64,000 nucleotides of DNA, from contig NZ_JAAAMT010000005.1 in the NCBI RefSeq assembly GCF_009905435.1, positions 62,001 to 126,000 on the forward strand, given 5' to 3'. The notes under the pieces were generated by a model, which was not told the origin of the DNA, searched no databases, and worked only from the letters and a program-made list of their open reading frames with translations. The position numbers and the translations under genes are program-made. Source of the stretch: Pseudomonas sp. R5(2019) (GTDB taxonomy: Bacteria; Pseudomonadota; Gammaproteobacteria; Pseudomonadales; Pseudomonadaceae). Below, in pieces: positions 44,122 to 55,841 of this stretch (position 1 is its first letter; the number at the start of each line of letters is the position of its first letter).

Positions 44122-45711
44122 ATGCGTCTTGCGATGTTGCCATTGTTACTCGCCCCTCTGCTCGTCCCCGCGCAGGTCTTCGCAGCCGCCTTGAGCGTCT
44201 GCACCGAAGCCAGCCCCGAAGGATTCGACGTGGTCCAGTACAACTCGCTGACCACCACCAACGCCTCGGCCGACGTGCTGATGAACCGTCTGGTGGACTT
44301 CGATGCCCGGCAAGGCACGCTCAAGCCGAGCCTGGCCGACAGCTGGGAAGTGTCCACCGACGGCCTGACTTACCTGTTCAAGCTGCACCCGGACGTCAAA
44401 TTCCACAGCACCGCCTGGTTCAAGCCCAAGCGTCCCCTCGACGCCCGCGACGTGGTGTTCAGCTTTCAGCGCATGCTCGACCCGGCCAACCCCTGGCACA
44501 AGGTCGCCCAAAGCGGCTTCCCGCATGCCCAGTCGATGCAGTTGACCACCCTGATCAAGCAAGTGGACGCCACCGACCCGCTGACCGTGCGCTTTACCCT
44601 CAATCGCCCGGACTCGACCTTCCTGGCAACCCTGAGCATGGGCTTTGCCTCCATCTATTCGGCCGAATACGCCGAACAACTGCTCGATGCCGGCAAGCCG
44701 GAAAAGCTCAACGCCCAGCCGATCGGAACCGGCCCGTTCATTTTCAGCCGTTACCAGAAAGACGCCGTGGTGCGCTACAAGGCCAACCCGGACTACTTTG
44801 CCGGCAAGCCATCGGTTGACCCATTGATCTTCGCCATCACCCCGGACGCCAACGTGCGCCTGCAAAAACTGCGCAGCAACGAATGCCAGATCGCCCTGTC
44901 GCCCAAGCCACTGGACATTGCGGCCGCAGGCCAGGACCCGACGCTCAAGGTGGAAAAGACTGAAGCCTTCATGACCGCGTTTCTGGGAATCAACGCCCAG
45001 CACCCGCCGCTGGACAAGCCTGAGGTCCGCCAGGCCATCAACCTCGCCTTCGACAAGCCCAACTACCTCAAGGCAGTATTCGAAGGCACTGCCGAGGCCG
45101 CCAGCGGCCCCTACCCACCGAACACCTGGAGCTACGCCAAAGAGCTGCCCGGCTACGCCTACGACCCCGACAAGGCCCGCGCACTGCTGGCCAAGGCCGG
45201 CCTGAAAGACGGCTTCAGCACCACCATTTGGACGCGCCCCTCCAGCAGCCTGCTCAACCCCAACCCGAGCCTGGGCGCACAGCTTTTGCAGGCGGATCTG
45301 GCCAAGGTCGGGATCAAGGCCGAGATTCGCGTGATCGAATGGGGCGAGCTGATTCGCCGCGCCAAGGCCGGCGAACATGACCTGCTGTTCATGGGCTGGG
45401 CCGGCGATAACGGCGACCCGGACAACTTCCTGACCCCGCAGTTTTCCTGTGCGGCGGTGGAGTCCGGCACCAACTTCGCTCGCTACTGCGACCAAGGCCT
45501 GGACAAGCTGATCAGCGCCGCCAAAACCACGGGCGAACAAGGCGTGCGCACCAAGCTCTATCAAGAGGCGCAGAGCAAGATCCAGCAACAGGCACTCTGG
45601 CTGCCCCTCGCGCACCCCACCGCCGCGGTGCTGATGCGCAAGGGCGTGCAGGGTTATGAAGTCAGCCCCTTCGGCCGCCAGGATTTCTCGAAGGTCACGG
45701 TTACGCCTTAA
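44122..45711 (+). CDS. ABC transporter substrate-binding protein, dipeptide family (SBP_bac_5)
   Basis: This 529-aa periplasmic solute-binding protein has a signal peptide ([19 protein letters not shown]) and DppA/OppA blocks ([56 protein letters not shown]). It binds dipeptides or similar ligands for an ABC importer whose other subunits are not nearby. The ATG has AAGGAAT upstream. Stop overlaps the convergent radC by 4 bp. Confidence 0.92.
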   Translation: MRLAMLPLLLAPLLVPAQVFAAALSVCTEASPEGFDVVQYNSLTTTNASADVLMNRLVDFDARQGTLKPSLADSWEVSTDGLTYLFKLHPDVKFHSTAWFKPKRPLDARDVVFSFQRMLDPANPWHKVAQSGFPHAQSMQLTTLIKQVDATDPLTVRFTLNRPDSTFLATLSMGFASIYSAEYAEQLLDAGKPEKLNAQPIGTGPFIFSRYQKDAVVRYKANPDYFAGKPSVDPLIFAITPDANVRLQKLRSNECQIALSPKPLDIAAAGQDPTLKVEKTEAFMTAFLGINAQHPPLDKPEVRQAINLAFDKPNYLKAVFEGTAEAASGPYPPNTWSYAKELPGYAYDPDKARALLAKAGLKDGFSTTIWTRPSSSLLNPNPSLGAQLLQADLAKVGIKAEIRVIEWGELIRRAKAGEHDLLFMGWAGDNGDPDNFLTPQFSCAAVESGTNFARYCDQGLDKLISAAKTTGEQGVRTKLYQEAQSKIQQQALWLPLAHPTAAVLMRKGVQGYEVSPFGRQDFSKVTVTP

Positions 45712-46382
45712 AGCCAGCCATATTCGGCCATCGACAGGGGCTCGCCTTCACCGACGATGAAATGGTCGAGCACCCTGACATCAATCAGCTCCAGTGACTG
45801 TTGAAGCTGCCGGGTCAACGCCCGGTCAGCCTGGCTGGGCTCGCACACCCCCGATGGGTGGTTGTGACAGAGGATCAGCGCCGCGGCATTGTGCGCCAGG
45901 GCACGCTTGACCACCTGACGCGGGTGCACGCTGGCGCCGGCGATGGTGCCGCGAAAGAGGATCTCGAAAGCCACCACCCGATGTTTGGAATCGAGAAACA
46001 GGCAACCGAATGCCTCATGGGGCTCATGGCGCAATTGGGCTTTTAGAAAGTCCCGAACCGCCTGCGGACTCTCCAGCGCGGACTCGCGCCGCAAACGCTC
46101 AGCCAGATGCCGCCTGGCCATCTCCAGCACAGCCTGCAGTTGGGCAAACTTGGCAGGCCCAAGCCCCAGATGCGCGCTGAACGCTGGAAGGTCGGCCTCC
46201 AGCAAGGCGCGCAGACTGCCGAACTGGTCGAGCAGATGGCGCGCCAGGTCGACGGCACTTCGGCCACTGACGCCGGTGCGCAAGAAAATGGCCAGTAACT
46301 CGGCATCGGACAAACTCGCAGCCCCACGCTCCAGCAGCCGCTCCCGCGGCCGCTCCGCCGCAGGCCACTCACGAATACTCAT
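45708..46382 (-). CDS. radC: RadC-family JAB-domain protein
   Basis: This 224-aa protein has an N-terminal helix-hairpin-helix part ([18 protein letters not shown]) and the C-terminal JAB/MPN metal-binding motif, HNHPSG...SQADRALT. The biochemical role is unclear; the family was once linked to DNA repair and is now seen as a MPN-fold protein of uncertain function. Divergent from coaBC as in most gammaproteobacteria. Confidence 0.93.
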   Translation of the reverse strand: MSIREWPAAERPRERLLERGAASLSDAELLAIFLRTGVSGRSAVDLARHLLDQFGSLRALLEADLPAFSAHLGLGPAKFAQLQAVLEMARRHLAERLRRESALESPQAVRDFLKAQLRHEPHEAFGCLFLDSKHRVVAFEILFRGTIAGASVHPRQVVKRALAHNAAALILCHNHPSGVCEPSQADRALTRQLQQSLELIDVRVLDHFIVGEGEPLSMAEYGWL

Positions 46383-46519
46383 AACACCTCCATGTGTACG
46401 GTTGGGCGCCGCTGTTCCGTAGCAAGCGCTGTGCTATCTTAGCCCATCTTTTTTTCGCGACATCCGGTGTGGGAAGGCACCAGTGTCGTTGTGTAAACAC
46501 TGAACAAAAAGGCAGGCCT

Positions 46520-47728
46520 ATGCAGCGGCTGTATCGTAAGCGCATCGTTCTCGGCGTCGGCGGCGGCATTGCCGCCTACAAGAGCGCCGAGCTGGTTCGC
46601 CGACTCCTTGAGCACGGCGCTGAAGTGCGCGTGGTAATGACCCGTGGCGGCAGTGAATTCATCACCCCGTTGACCATGCAGGCCCTGTCCGGCCACCCGG
46701 TCCACATGGACCTGCTCGACCCTGCCGCCGAAGCGGCCATGGGGCATATCGAGCTGGCCAAATGGGCCGACCTGGTATTGATCGCACCCGCCACCGCCGA
46801 CTTGATCGCGCGCCTGGCCCAGGGCATCGCCAATGACTTGCTGACCACCCTGGTGCTGGCCACCGATGCCACCGTCGCCCTGGCACCGGCCATGAACCAG
46901 GCCATGTGGCGCGACCCGGCCACCCAAGCCAACCTGGAACTGCTGCAAAGCCGCAAGTTCAAGGTGTTCGGCCCGGCGTCCGGCAGCCAGGCCTGCGGCG
47001 ATGTGGGCCTTGGGCGCATGCTCGAAGCCACGGACCTGGCCGAATGCGCCGCCAGCTGCTTCCAGCACCAGCTTCTGACCGGCAAGCACGTGCTGATCAC
47101 CGCCGGCCCGACCCAGGAAAACATTGACCCGGTGCGCTACATCACCAACCACAGCTCGGGGAAAATGGGCTTTGCCCTGGCCGAGGCTGCAGTCGAAGCA
47201 GGTGCGCGAGTCACCCTGGTCACAGGTCCCGTGCATCTGCCGACCCCGGACCGGGTCACGCGGATTGACGTGGTCAGTGCCCGTGACATGCTTGCGGCCT
47301 GTGAAGCAGCGATCCCCTGCGACGTCTTCATCGCCTCGGCAGCGGTGGCGGACTACCGTCCGGAAGTCGTTGCCCCGCAAAAACTCAAGAAAGACCCTAC
47401 AACCGGCGACGGACTACTGCTGCAGATGGTGCGCAACCCGGATATTCTGGCCACCATCGCCACCCGCCCGGATCGTCCGTTCAGTGTCGGCTTTGCCGCC
47501 GAGACCGAACACCTGCTCGATTACGCCGCACGCAAACTGAAAGACAAAAACCTCGACCTGATTGTCGCCAACGATGTGGCCAACCCCAGCATCGGCTTCA
47601 ACAGCGAGGAGAACGCCGTCAGCGTGATCGACCGCCAACTCAACGAAACACTCTTCGCCCAGACCAGCAAAGGCAAGATTGCCCGCCAGCTGATCGCTTT
47701 TATTGCCGACCGTCTCAATCAGGTTTAA
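46520..47728 (+). CDS. coaBC: Bifunctional phosphopantothenoylcysteine decarboxylase/synthetase
   Basis: This 402-aa protein performs two coenzyme A steps: CoaB joins cysteine to 4'-phosphopantothenate and CoaC decarboxylates the product. The N-terminal CoaC flavodoxin-like part has GVGGGIAAYKSAE, the substrate motif APAMNQAMW and the active-site Cys in SQACGDVGLGRM. The CoaB part starts near 190 (HVLITAGPTQENIDPVRYIT). The ATG at 46520 (MQRLYRKRIVLG) was chosen by family N-terminus. It is followed by dut. Confidence 0.95.
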   Translation: MQRLYRKRIVLGVGGGIAAYKSAELVRRLLEHGAEVRVVMTRGGSEFITPLTMQALSGHPVHMDLLDPAAEAAMGHIELAKWADLVLIAPATADLIARLAQGIANDLLTTLVLATDATVALAPAMNQAMWRDPATQANLELLQSRKFKVFGPASGSQACGDVGLGRMLEATDLAECAASCFQHQLLTGKHVLITAGPTQENIDPVRYITNHSSGKMGFALAEAAVEAGARVTLVTGPVHLPTPDRVTRIDVVSARDMLAACEAAIPCDVFIASAAVADYRPEVVAPQKLKKDPTTGDGLLLQMVRNPDILATIATRPDRPFSVGFAAETEHLLDYAARKLKDKNLDLIVANDVANPSIGFNSEENAVSVIDRQLNETLFAQTSKGKIARQLIAFIADRLNQV

Positions 47729-47734
47729 CGACAC

Positions 47735-48190
47735 ATGCACGCTCTACAAGCCAAGATCCTCGACCCCCGCATCGGCAACGAGTTTCCGCTGCCTCAGTAC
47801 GCAACGTCCGGCTCTGCAGGCCTGGACCTGCGTGCCATGCTCAAAGAGGCAACGGTGCTCGAGCCCGGTCAGACGCTGCTGATCCCTACCGGCCTGTCGA
47901 TTTATATCGGCGACCCGGGCCTGGCGGCCCTGATCCTGCCGCGCTCTGGCCTGGGCCATAAGCACGGCATCGTGCTGGGCAATCTGGTCGGCCTGATCGA
48001 CTCCGATTACCAGGGCGAACTGATGGTGTCGTGCTGGAACCGTGGCCAGACAGCATTCACCATCGCCGTCGGCGAGCGCATTGCCCAACTGGTGTTGGTA
48101 CCGGTGGTTCAGGCGCATTTCGACATCGTCGAGCAGTTCGACGAAAGCCAGCGTGGCGCCGGTGGCTTCGGACATTCCGGTAGCCATTGA
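47735..48190 (+). CDS. dut: dUTP diphosphatase
   Basis: This 151-aa trimeric enzyme hydrolyses dUTP to dUMP. All five motifs are seen, including SGLDLRA-like [44 protein letters not shown] and the C-terminal [10 protein letters not shown]. It lies 6 bp after coaBC, a shared transcript. Confidence 0.97.
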   Translation: MHALQAKILDPRIGNEFPLPQYATSGSAGLDLRAMLKEATVLEPGQTLLIPTGLSIYIGDPGLAALILPRSGLGHKHGIVLGNLVGLIDSDYQGELMVSCWNRGQTAFTIAVGERIAQLVLVPVVQAHFDIVEQFDESQRGAGGFGHSGSH

Positions 48191-48416
48191 TCACGCTGCA
48201 TGGCTCGCGGCGCGGGGGATACGGATCTGCCCTTCGCGCCCATTCGCGGCTGCTACCGACCATCGGAGCGGCTCGCCAGCGAACTCTAGGGCATAAATAC
48301 CGTCCAAGCGTTCAGTTTGAGCCAGCTATCATCCGATGTACTCGCCTGATAATCAGGCGTGCGGCGACATCCAAGATGAAGTACAGCCCATTACGAATTC
48401 GGAGAATTCCTCGCAT

Positions 48417-49814
48417 ATGAACAGCATCGCATCCGCCGCCCCAACCATCCTGCAAAGCATTTTTCGTGCATACGACATCCGTGGCATCGTCGGCAAAACG
48501 CTGCACGCTGATGATGCCTACTGGATCGGCCGCGCCATTGGCGCGCAAAGCCTGGCCGAAGGCGAACCGAACGTTTCGGTCGGCCGTGATGGCCGCCTGT
48601 CCGGCCCGGAACTGGTCCAGCGCCTGATCGAAGGTATCCGCGATGCCGGCTGCCAGGTCAGCGACGTCGGCCTGGTGCCGACCCCGGCGCTCTACTACGC
48701 CGCCAACGTATTGGCCGGCAAATCCGGAGTGATGTTGACCGGCAGCCACAACCCGTCCGACTACAACGGGTTCAAGATCGTCATCGCCGGCGACACCCTG
48801 GCCAATGAGCAGATCCAGGCGCTGTATAACCGCATCGCCGAGAACCACCTGCCCACCGGTGAAGGCAGTGTCGAGAAAGTCGAGATCCTTGATCGCTACC
48901 ACACGCACATCCGCAACGACATCAAGCTGGCCCGCAAGCTCAAGGTAGTGGTCGACTGCGGCAACGGCGCGGCCGGCGTGATCGCGCCGCAGCTGATCGA
49001 GGCGCTGGGCTGCGAGGTGATCCCGTTGTTCTGCGACGTCGATGGCAATTTCCCCAACCACCACCCGGACCCGGGCAAGCCGGAAAACCTTGAAGACCTG
49101 ATCGCCAAGGTCAAGGAAACCAACGCTGACCTGGGCCTGGCCTTCGATGGCGACGGTGACCGCGTCGGTGTTGTCACCAACACCGGCAGCATTGTTTACC
49201 CTGACCGCCTGCTGATGCTGTTCGCCAAGGATGTGGTCGCCCGCAACCCGGGCGCCGAGATCATCTACGACGTCAAATGCACCCGTGGCCTGAAGGCGCT
49301 GATCGAGAGTTACGGCGGTCGTTCGCTGATGTGGAAGACCGGTCACTCGTTGATCAAGAAGAAAATGAAGCAAAGCGGTGCCTTGCTGGCCGGCGAAATG
49401 AGCGGGCATATCTTCTTCAAGGAGCGCTGGTTCGGCTTCGACGACGGCATCTACAGCGCTGCACGCCTGCTGGAGATCCTCGCCAAGAGCAAGGTAAGCG
49501 CCGAAGAGCTGTTCGCGGCCTTCCCGAACGATATTTCTACGCCGGAAATCAATATTGATGTGACCGACGAGACTAAATTCAGCATCATTGATGCCTTGCA
49601 ACGCGATGCTCAATGGGGCGAAGCCAGCCTGACCACCATCGACGGTGTGCGGGTCGACTACCCCAACGGCTGGGGCCTGGTTCGCGCCTCCAATACCACC
49701 CCGGTACTGGTGCTGCGCTTCGAGGCTGATAACAAGGCCGAACTTGTGCGCATTCAGGACGTGTTCCACGCCCAATTGAAACGCGTTGCGCCTGACCTCC
49801 AACTACCGTTCTGA
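48417..49814 (+). CDS. algC: Phosphomannomutase/phosphoglucomutase AlgC
   Basis: This 465-aa enzyme interconverts hexose 1- and 6-phosphates for alginate, LPS and other exopolysaccharide precursors. The phosphoserine loop is TGSHNPSDYNG, the metal loop DGDGDRVG, and the sugar-binding GEMSGHIFF. The ATG at 48417 follows GGAGAA; the frame is open upstream but without good signals. It is the first gene of algC-argB. Confidence 0.95.
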   Translation: MNSIASAAPTILQSIFRAYDIRGIVGKTLHADDAYWIGRAIGAQSLAEGEPNVSVGRDGRLSGPELVQRLIEGIRDAGCQVSDVGLVPTPALYYAANVLAGKSGVMLTGSHNPSDYNGFKIVIAGDTLANEQIQALYNRIAENHLPTGEGSVEKVEILDRYHTHIRNDIKLARKLKVVVDCGNGAAGVIAPQLIEALGCEVIPLFCDVDGNFPNHHPDPGKPENLEDLIAKVKETNADLGLAFDGDGDRVGVVTNTGSIVYPDRLLMLFAKDVVARNPGAEIIYDVKCTRGLKALIESYGGRSLMWKTGHSLIKKKMKQSGALLAGEMSGHIFFKERWFGFDDGIYSAARLLEILAKSKVSAEELFAAFPNDISTPEINIDVTDETKFSIIDALQRDAQWGEASLTTIDGVRVDYPNGWGLVRASNTTPVLVLRFEADNKAELVRIQDVFHAQLKRVAPDLQLPF

Positions 49815-49818
49815 TTGA

Positions 49819-50745
<927 letters not shown>

Positions 50746-50756
50746 TCCGCGCCAGA

Positions 50757-50793
50757 AATAAAAAAGGCTCTGCAAATGCAGGGCCTTTTTTTC
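50757..50793 (+). terminator. Intrinsic terminator after argB
   Basis: AAAAAAGGCTCTGCAAATGC and AGGGCC followed by a seven-T run form a GC stem and U tract 12 bp after the argB stop. Confidence 0.8.
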
Positions 50794-50811
50794 GATTTGC
50801 TAACCACCCCT

Positions 50812-50896
50812 GTAGGAGCCGGGCTTGCCCGCGATGGGGCGCGCAGCGGCCCTAGGGTCTGCTTCGCAGCCCATCGCAGGCAAGCCTTGCTCCTAC
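50812..50896. repeat. REP pair downstream of argB
   Basis: GTAGGAGCCGGGCTTGCCCGCGA at 50812 and an inverted relative ending GCTCCTAC at 50896 lie tail to tail around a 35-bp spacer, between convergent argB and pyrE. Confidence 0.8.
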
Positions 50897-50910
50897 CGGC
50901 GTGAGTGCGA

Positions 50911-51552
50911 TCAGATGCCGTATTGAGCCCGATAGGCTTCAACTGCCGGCAAGTGCTGCTTGAGCGCCGGATCATCGGCCAGGAATTCCAGCACCTGGTT
51001 CAGCGAAACGATACTGACCACCGGAATACCGAAGTCACGCTCGACTTCCTGGATCGCCGACAGCTCACCGTTGCCACGCTCCTGACGGTTGAGAGCGATC
51101 AACACACCGGCCGCCTTGGCGTTCTGACCCTGGATGATCTGCATCACCTCACGGATCGCGGTGCCCGCGGTGATCACGTCGTCGATGATCAACACATCAC
51201 CGGCCAATGGTGCGCCGACCAGGCTACCGCCTTCGCCGTGAGCCTTGGCTTCCTTGCGGTTGAAGCACCAGGGCAGATCGCGATTGTGATGTTCGGCCAG
51301 GGCCACCGCCGTAGCGGCCGCCAGCGGGATGCCCTTGTAGGCCGGCCCGAACAGAACGTCGAAGGAAATACCGCTTTCAACAATCGCCGCAGCATAGAAA
51401 CGCCCCAGCTGCGCCAGCGCCGAACCACTGTTAAACAGGCCGGCATTGAAGAAATACGGGCTGGTACGCCCTGATTTCAGGGTGAATTCACCGAAGCGCA
51501 GAACCCCACGATCGATGGCAAAACGAATGAAGTCGCGCTGATACGGCTGCAT
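50911..51552 (-). CDS. pyrE: Orotate phosphoribosyltransferase
   Basis: This 213-aa enzyme converts orotate and PRPP to OMP in pyrimidine synthesis. The PRPP loop [16 protein letters not shown] is at about 119-134; [19 protein letters not shown] gives the substrate loop region. [20 protein letters not shown] is the usual N-terminus. It is divergent from crc, as in all Pseudomonas. Confidence 0.97.
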   Translation of the reverse strand: MQPYQRDFIRFAIDRGVLRFGEFTLKSGRTSPYFFNAGLFNSGSALAQLGRFYAAAIVESGISFDVLFGPAYKGIPLAAATAVALAEHHNRDLPWCFNRKEAKAHGEGGSLVGAPLAGDVLIIDDVITAGTAIREVMQIIQGQNAKAAGVLIALNRQERGNGELSAIQEVERDFGIPVVSIVSLNQVLEFLADDPALKQHLPAVEAYRAQYGI

Positions 51553-51633
51553 GAAAAAGTCCCGAATACCACGGATTTAGCTAATTAGGTAGAGCTCGGG
51601 TATCATACACGCACGAGATTTTTGGGGCCATTT

Positions 51634-52413
51634 ATGCGGATCATCAGTGTGAACGTGAATGGTATTCAGGCTGCAGTCGAGCGTGGTTTGCTCAGTTGGC
51701 TGCAAGCCCAGAATGCCGACGTCATCTGCCTGCAGGACACCCGCGCCTCCGCCTTCGAACTGGACGATGCAGCCTTCCAACTGGATGGTTACTTCTTATA
51801 CGCCTGCGATGCCGAAGTTCCCGCCCAGGGTGGCGTGGCACTTTACTCGCGGTTGCAGCCGAAGGCAGTCATCAGTGGTCTGGGCTTCGAAACAGCCGAC
51901 CGCTACGGGCGCTACCTGCAGGCAGATTTCGACAAAGTCAGTATTGCGACCCTGCTGCTGCCATCAGGGATGAACGGAGATGAAGACTTGAACGGCAAGT
52001 TCAAGCTCATGGACGACTTCGCCAAATACCTGGACAAGCAGCGGCGTAAGCGTCGCGAGTACATCTACTGCGGCTCGCTCTACGTGGCGCAGCAGAAGCT
52101 CGACATCAAGAACTGGCGTGACAGCCAGCAGTCGCCGGGCTTCCTCGCCCCTGAGCGCGCCTGGATGGACGAGATTGTTGGCAACATGGGCTATGTCGAC
52201 GCCTTGCGCGAAGTCAGCCGTGAAGGCGATCAGTACAGCTGGTGGCCAGACAACGAACAGGCCGAGATGCTCAACCTGGGCTGGCGTTTCGACTACCAGT
52301 TGCTGACCCCTGGCCTGCGCCGGTTCGTCCGCAGCGCTCGCCTGCCACGCCAGCCGCGCTTCTCCCAGCATGCGCCGCTGATCGTGGACTACGACTGGAC
52401 GCTGACGATCTAG
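51634..52413 (+). CDS. crc: Catabolite repression control protein Crc
   Basis: This 259-aa protein has the exonuclease/endonuclease/phosphatase fold but is known to lack nuclease activity. It assists Hfq in blocking translation of catabolic mRNAs when preferred carbon sources are present. MRIISVNVNGIQAAVERGLL is the conserved opening. The ATG at 51634 gives the exact family length. It is divergent from pyrE. Confidence 0.96.
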   Translation: MRIISVNVNGIQAAVERGLLSWLQAQNADVICLQDTRASAFELDDAAFQLDGYFLYACDAEVPAQGGVALYSRLQPKAVISGLGFETADRYGRYLQADFDKVSIATLLLPSGMNGDEDLNGKFKLMDDFAKYLDKQRRKRREYIYCGSLYVAQQKLDIKNWRDSQQSPGFLAPERAWMDEIVGNMGYVDALREVSREGDQYSWWPDNEQAEMLNLGWRFDYQLLTPGLRRFVRSARLPRQPRFSQHAPLIVDYDWTLTI

Positions 52414-52428
52414 TCAGCCGACAGGCAC

Positions 52429-52458
52429 AAAAAAGCCGACTGCGAAGTCGGCTTTTTT
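52429..52458. terminator. Bidirectional intrinsic terminator after crc
   Basis: AAAAAA-GCCGAC-TGCGAA-GTCGGC-TTTTTT, a 6-bp GC stem with A/T runs on both sides, between convergent crc and the DUF4870 gene. Confidence 0.85.
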
Positions 52459-52469
52459 GCATCTGGTGA

Positions 52470-52838
52470 TTATTTGATCAACCGCCAGGTGAACGGATAA
52501 CGATACGGCTGGCCTTCATTGGCCTTGACCGCCGCAATGATCGCCAGGATACCCGCAGCGATCACCACCAGCCCCAGCAGCGCGAACCCCACCAGCACAA
52601 ACATCAGCAGGAAATAGATCATCGACACGATCGCGACGGTGATCTGGAAGTTCAGCGCCTCCTTGCCCTGGGCGTCGACATAAGGATCAAGATCCTTTTT
52701 CAACTGCCAGACAATCAGCGGGCCAAGCAGGCTGCCAAAGGGAAACAGCAGACCGAAGAACGCTGCCAGGTGGCAGAACATCGCCCACTGACGCACTTTG
52801 GCGTTCGGGGTGGGCAAGGGAATCGGTTCGTCGCTCAT
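52470..52838 (-). CDS. DUF4870-domain membrane protein
   Basis: This 122-aa protein has three hydrophobic helices (around FCHLAAFFGLLFPFGSLLGP, VAIVSMIYFLLMFVLVGFAL and ALLGLVVIAAGILAIIAAV), the DUF4870 arrangement, with a conserved KEALNFQ before the second. An inner-membrane protein of unknown function. A standard gene next to rph and crc in pseudomonads. Confidence 0.88.
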   Translation of the reverse strand: MSDEPIPLPTPNAKVRQWAMFCHLAAFFGLLFPFGSLLGPLIVWQLKKDLDPYVDAQGKEALNFQITVAIVSMIYFLLMFVLVGFALLGLVVIAAGILAIIAAVKANEGQPYRYPFTWRLIK

Positions 52839-52860
52839 GCGGTGCCCCCTTGCATTACGT

Positions 52861-53583
52861 TCAGTCGGCCAGCGACGCGTTCTGCAGTTCGAACAGATCG
52901 GTCATGCCTTTTTGCGCCAGTGCCAGCATCGCGTTCAGCTCGTGCGGCTGGAACGGCGCGCCTTCGGCGGTGCCCTGGACTTCGATGAAGCCACCGGTGC
53001 TGGTCATTACCACGTTCAGGTCGGTCTCGGCAGCAGAGTCTTCCAGGTAGTCCAGGTCAAGCACCGGCTCGCCCTGGTACATGCCGACGGACACCGCAGC
53101 GATCATCTGCTTGAGCGGGTCGCCCCCCTTCAAGCCACCACGCTTCTTGACCACGCGCAGGGCGTCGACCAGCGCGACCATGGAACCTGTGATCGACGCG
53201 GTACGGGTACCGCCATCGGCCTGGATAACGTCGCAATCGACGTACAGGGTGATGTCACCCAGCTTGCTCATGTCCAGCGCAGCGCGCAGGGAGCGGCCGA
53301 TCAGGCGCTGGATTTCGAGGGTGCGGCCGCCTTGTTTGCCACGGCTGGCTTCACGCTGGTTACGCTCGCCAGTGGCGCGCGGAAGCATGCCGTACTCGGC
53401 GGTCAACCAACCCTGGCCCTGACCTTTCAGAAACCGCGGCACGCCGTTTTCAACGCTGACCGTGCAGACGACCTTGGTGTCACCGAACTCGACCAGTACG
53501 GACCCCTCGGCATGTTTGGTGTAGTTGCGGGTGATGCGGATCGAGCGGAGCTGATCGGCAGCGCGACCACTTGGACGTTTCAT
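52861..53583 (-). CDS. rph: Ribonuclease PH
   Basis: This 240-aa phosphorolytic 3'-5' exoribonuclease trims tRNA 3' ends. [20 protein letters not shown] at the start, [16 protein letters not shown] and [14 protein letters not shown] are diagnostic. The ATG at 53583 was chosen over 14 extra codons upstream. It is divergent from yicC. Confidence 0.97.
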   Translation of the reverse strand: MKRPSGRAADQLRSIRITRNYTKHAEGSVLVEFGDTKVVCTVSVENGVPRFLKGQGQGWLTAEYGMLPRATGERNQREASRGKQGGRTLEIQRLIGRSLRAALDMSKLGDITLYVDCDVIQADGGTRTASITGSMVALVDALRVVKKRGGLKGGDPLKQMIAAVSVGMYQGEPVLDLDYLEDSAAETDLNVVMTSTGGFIEVQGTAEGAPFQPHELNAMLALAQKGMTDLFELQNASLAD

Positions 53584-53852
53584 TTGGGGATACCTGTACT
53601 GGGGGGACACAAATCTGCCCAGCATTATAGAGCCCGTAATTGACGGCGGTCACACTTTAAAAAAACCGAGGCTCCGACCGACCGTCGGATAAGCACGCAG
53701 GCCGTGGGCTCGCGGCGTCCGTCGGGTTTTTCCGGGGAGCCATGGGACTCTTTGTAACATCAGCTGATTGGGCGAGCCTGTCGCACTGCGCTACAATCCA
53801 GGCCTTTTACCGGCCTGCCGGCTTCCCACCATTCAAGCGCGAGGTATTTCCC

Positions 53853-54716
53853 ATGGTGCACAGCATGACCGCCTTCGCCCGTGTCGAACGGGCTGGCATC
53901 CAGGGCACCCTCAGTTGGGAATTGCGATCAGTCAACCATCGCTACCTGGAGCCACACCTGCGCCTGCCGGACGCCTTGCGCGATCTCGAAGGCGCGGTAC
54001 GCGAAGCACTGCGCCAAGGGATTTCACGCGGCAAGGTCGAATGCACTTTGCGCCTGGTGGAAGAAACCGCCGGCAAGCCGCTGCAAGTCGACCGCGAGCG
54101 CGCCGCGCAGCTGGTGGCGGCCGCCGAAACCGTCGCCAGCCTGATCAAGCAACCTGCACCGCTCAACCCGCTCGAAGTGCTGGCCTGGCCTGGCGTGCTG
54201 GTGGCCGACGCCAACGACCCGCAAGCCCTGAACAACGAGGCGCTGGTGCTGTTTGGCGAAGCCCTGCAAGAGCTCAAGAACGGCCGCGACCGCGAAGGCG
54301 CGGAGCTGGCCCGCCTGATCAATGAGCGCCTGGACAGCATGACCCGAGAAGTCGCGACCCTGCGCGTCCAGGTGCCGCAGATGCTTGCCACCCAGCGACA
54401 GAAGATCCTCGACCGCTTCACCGACATGCAAGCCGAGCTGGACCCCCAGCGCCTGGAGCAGGAAATGGTCCTGCTGGCGCAAAAAAGCGACGTTGCCGAA
54501 GAGCTGGACCGGCTCAGCACCCACATCAACGAAGTGCGCCGCGTCCTCAAGGCTGGCGGGGCTGCCGGTCGGCGCCTGGACTTCCTGATGCAGGAGCTCA
54601 ACCGCGAAGCCAATACCCTGGGCTCCAAAGCCTTTGACCCGCGCAGCACTCAGGCGGCGGTCAACCTCAAGGTATTGATCGAGCAAATGCGTGAACAAGT
54701 GCAGAACATTGAGTAA
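53853..54716 (+). CDS. yicC: YicC-family endoribonuclease
   Basis: This 287-aa protein of the YicC family is a recently described endoribonuclease involved in small-RNA and mRNA decay. MVHSMTAFARVERAGIQGTL is the family N-terminus; the C-terminal DUF1732 part has FLMQELNREANTLGSKA. The ATG at 53853 follows GAGG. An ATG 37 codons upstream gives a poor, non-family N-terminus. Confidence 0.94.
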   Translation: MVHSMTAFARVERAGIQGTLSWELRSVNHRYLEPHLRLPDALRDLEGAVREALRQGISRGKVECTLRLVEETAGKPLQVDRERAAQLVAAAETVASLIKQPAPLNPLEVLAWPGVLVADANDPQALNNEALVLFGEALQELKNGRDREGAELARLINERLDSMTREVATLRVQVPQMLATQRQKILDRFTDMQAELDPQRLEQEMVLLAQKSDVAEELDRLSTHINEVRRVLKAGGAAGRRLDFLMQELNREANTLGSKAFDPRSTQAAVNLKVLIEQMREQVQNIE

Positions 54717-55349
<633 letters not shown>

Positions 55350-55420
55350 TCTTGCTCTTCCCAAAAACCCTGCAAGGGCTTTACATTGGCACTTGCAGAG
55401 CGTTGAAGGGCGTGGTCAAA

Positions 55421-55456
55421 AAATCAGCGCTTCCCTAATCGCTGGTGATTTTTTAA
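55421..55456 (+). terminator. Hairpin with T run between gmk and rpoZ
   Basis: AAAAAATCAGCG and CGCTGGTGATTTTTT pair around a 10-nt loop with two unpaired Gs, 75 bp after gmk, followed by a T run. It may partly separate gmk from rpoZ. Confidence 0.55.
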
Positions 55457-55517
55457 ACTGTCGAGTCCGCTCGCCCAACCGGGCAGCGCGCATCTTGCAT
55501 TCGCTCCGAGGAATACC

Positions 55518-55781
55518 ATGGCCCGCGTAACCGTTGAAGACTGCCTAGAACACGTGGAAAACCGCTTTGAGCTGGTCATGCTCTCTACCAAGCGTGCCCG
55601 TCAACTGGCCACCGGCGGCAAAGAGCCTCTGGTCCAGTGGGAAAACGACAAGCCTACCGTTGTGGCCCTGCGTGAAATCGCTGAAGGCCTGATGAGCTAC
55701 GAGTTCATCGCCAACGCTGAAATCGTCGAAGACGAACCGCTCTTCGCTGCGTTCGAAGATGAGGCCAACGAGGCCGTTTAA
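55518..55781 (+). CDS. rpoZ: RNA polymerase omega subunit
   Basis: This 87-aa omega subunit assists beta' folding and forms part of the ppGpp-binding site. [20 protein letters not shown] and [13 protein letters not shown] are diagnostic. Directly upstream of spoT, as usual. Confidence 0.97.
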   Translation: MARVTVEDCLEHVENRFELVMLSTKRARQLATGGKEPLVQWENDKPTVVALREIAEGLMSYEFIANAEIVEDEPLFAAFEDEANEAV

Positions 55782-55841
55782 GTCTATGCCTGGTCGACGT
55801 TGCACGGCGCAGGGTCATGTCCATCGGCTGGAGGTAATATC

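Noticed and set aside
44146..45615. 489-codon open frame antisense to the peptide-binding protein
   Set aside because: It mirrors the GC third-position bias of the real gene, which has a signal peptide and family motifs.
48312..49802. 496-codon open frame antisense to algC
   Set aside because: The sense gene has all phosphoglucomutase motifs; the antisense product has none.
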